A DNA stretch of 64,000 nucleotides from Neoceratodus forsteri. Its lineage: Eukaryota; Chordata; Ceratodontiformes; Ceratodontidae. The stretch covers positions 485,349,501 to 485,413,500 of the forward strand of contig CM057459.1 of NCBI GenBank assembly GCA_016271365.2, read 5' to 3'. Below, in pieces: positions 63,235 through 64,000 of this stretch. Within the stretch, counting starts at the first letter, position 1. The number at the start of each line of letters is the position of its first letter. The position numbers were made by a program, and so were the translations under genes. The notes under the pieces are model-generated. The model worked only from the letters and a program-made list of their open reading frames with translations. It had not been told where the DNA came from and made no database searches.

Positions 63235-64000
63235 CTCAAAATCAACACCCGGTCAGGACATTGTTGTTGCCCCCCAATCTACCCCAGAAATTCCCTGACC
63301 CCATCTCCCATCAGAGTTTCACCTCCCAATCTGACATTTCTCATCTTTACCTTTCCCTTATACCTGTCCAAACCTCTCTTGAATCCCCCTACTATATAAA
63401 CATCACCAGCTCCACTGGCAGTGCATTCTAAGGGTCCACCACCCTCTTGGTAAAATAGCATCTCCTAGTCTCCCCCCCCGAGCCTTCTGCTAGCCAGCCT
63501 CATGCAATGTCCCCTTGGTTTCCTCTTCCTCCCTCTACTGGAAGGAACACCCTATTTAGGCTGACCTTGTTCACTCTCTTTAGATATTTAAAGACCTCGA
63601 TCATATACTCCCTGTCCCTCTTCTCCTCCAGGGAGTACATGTTCAGCTCTTCAAGTCTCTCCTCATAGGATTTTTCCCCTAGACCTGGAATCATCTTAGT
63701 CACCCTCCTCTGGACCCTCTACAGTTGTGTGATGTCCTTCTGCAAGTACAGGTGCCAAAACTGCAAGCAGTACTTGAGGTGCGGTCTAACTAGGCAATTA
63801 TACAGAGGGAGAAGTACCTCCCATCTCCTTGAGGTTATCCCTCTGGCAATGCACCCGAGCATTTTATTTGCTTTAGCTGTAGCCCTTCTACACTGCTCTG
63901 AGTTATTCATTTTAGCCTCCACTACCACCCCAAGATCCTTTTCTGCTCCTGAAACCTGAAGTTTCTCCCCATCCAAAACATTTTCATGATCCGGGTTTCT
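63235..64000 (-). pseudogene. CR1 LINE 3' portion, truncated by the window edge
   Basis: Reading leftwards: EKDLGVVVEAKMNNSEQCRR, ANKMLGCIARGITSR, LVRPHLKYCLQFWHLYLQKD (63,976-63,719), then MIPGLGEKSYEERLEELNMY and REYMIEVFKYLKRVNKV (63,703-63,500), followed by the 3' region to ~63,235. RT proper lies outside the window. A frameshift separates the two frames near 63,710. Confidence 0.85.

Overview
The window looks like a repeat-saturated stretch of a vertebrate nuclear genome. The mix of CR1, L2/Rex-like and L1/Tx1-like LINEs, a Penelope-like element, a Gmr1-type Ty3/gypsy element, hAT and Harbinger-like elements and a tRNA-derived SINE suggests a large amphibian or other basal tetrapod/sarcopterygian genome (a caecilian is my guess, low confidence). 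I see no intact host gene, no rRNA and no functional tRNA gene. The only host-like coding signal is one possible first exon at 24,863-25,076. Every transposon ORF I read is frameshifted, has a stop, or has lost key residues somewhere.

Region 1 (1-10.1 kb) starts with a CR1-type ORF1 relic (minus strand). A decayed L2-like LINE (minus, 1.7-5.7 kb) follows, split by four later insertions: a 1.6-kb foldback element, an L2/SINE tail, a 484-bp terminal-inverted-repeat element with a tRNA-like module, and a long SINE. A second foldback element (6.43-8.03 kb, carrying another SINE) and a Penelope-like element (8.06-9.43 kb) complete it. Region 2 (10.6-18.4 kb) is a complete but dead minus-strand Gmr1-like LTR retrotransposon with integrase upstream of reverse transcriptase, 1.2-kb LTRs and a 5-bp target duplication.

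Region 3 is a direct segmental duplication of about 5.2 kb. Copy A (10,085-10,624 plus 18,416-23,108) is split by the gypsy element. Copy B (38,922-44,938) lacks gypsy but carries a 775-bp hAT element that A lacks, so each copy preserves the other's empty site. Between the copies lie an L2/Rex-like LINE (26.1-29.5 kb, with tandem 5' monomers to 30.5 kb), a CR1 fragment on plus (31.2-33.2 kb) and a near-complete minus-strand CR1 (33.5-38.2 kb) with a third SINE.

Region 4 (45.7-49.1 kb) is a plus-strand LINE whose N-terminus contains a 2A-like ribosome-skipping motif, followed by a CR1 fragment. Region 5 (50.5-62.6 kb) is a 12-kb inverted-repeat complex without coding capacity. Both arms carry 60-bp tandem arrays whose core resembles the first 18 nt of tRNA-Glu. 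The same core occurs in the two smaller foldbacks of Region 1, so the three probably belong to one family; this is the most unusual feature here. The window ends in a gypsy pol relic and a CR1 3' end running off the edge.
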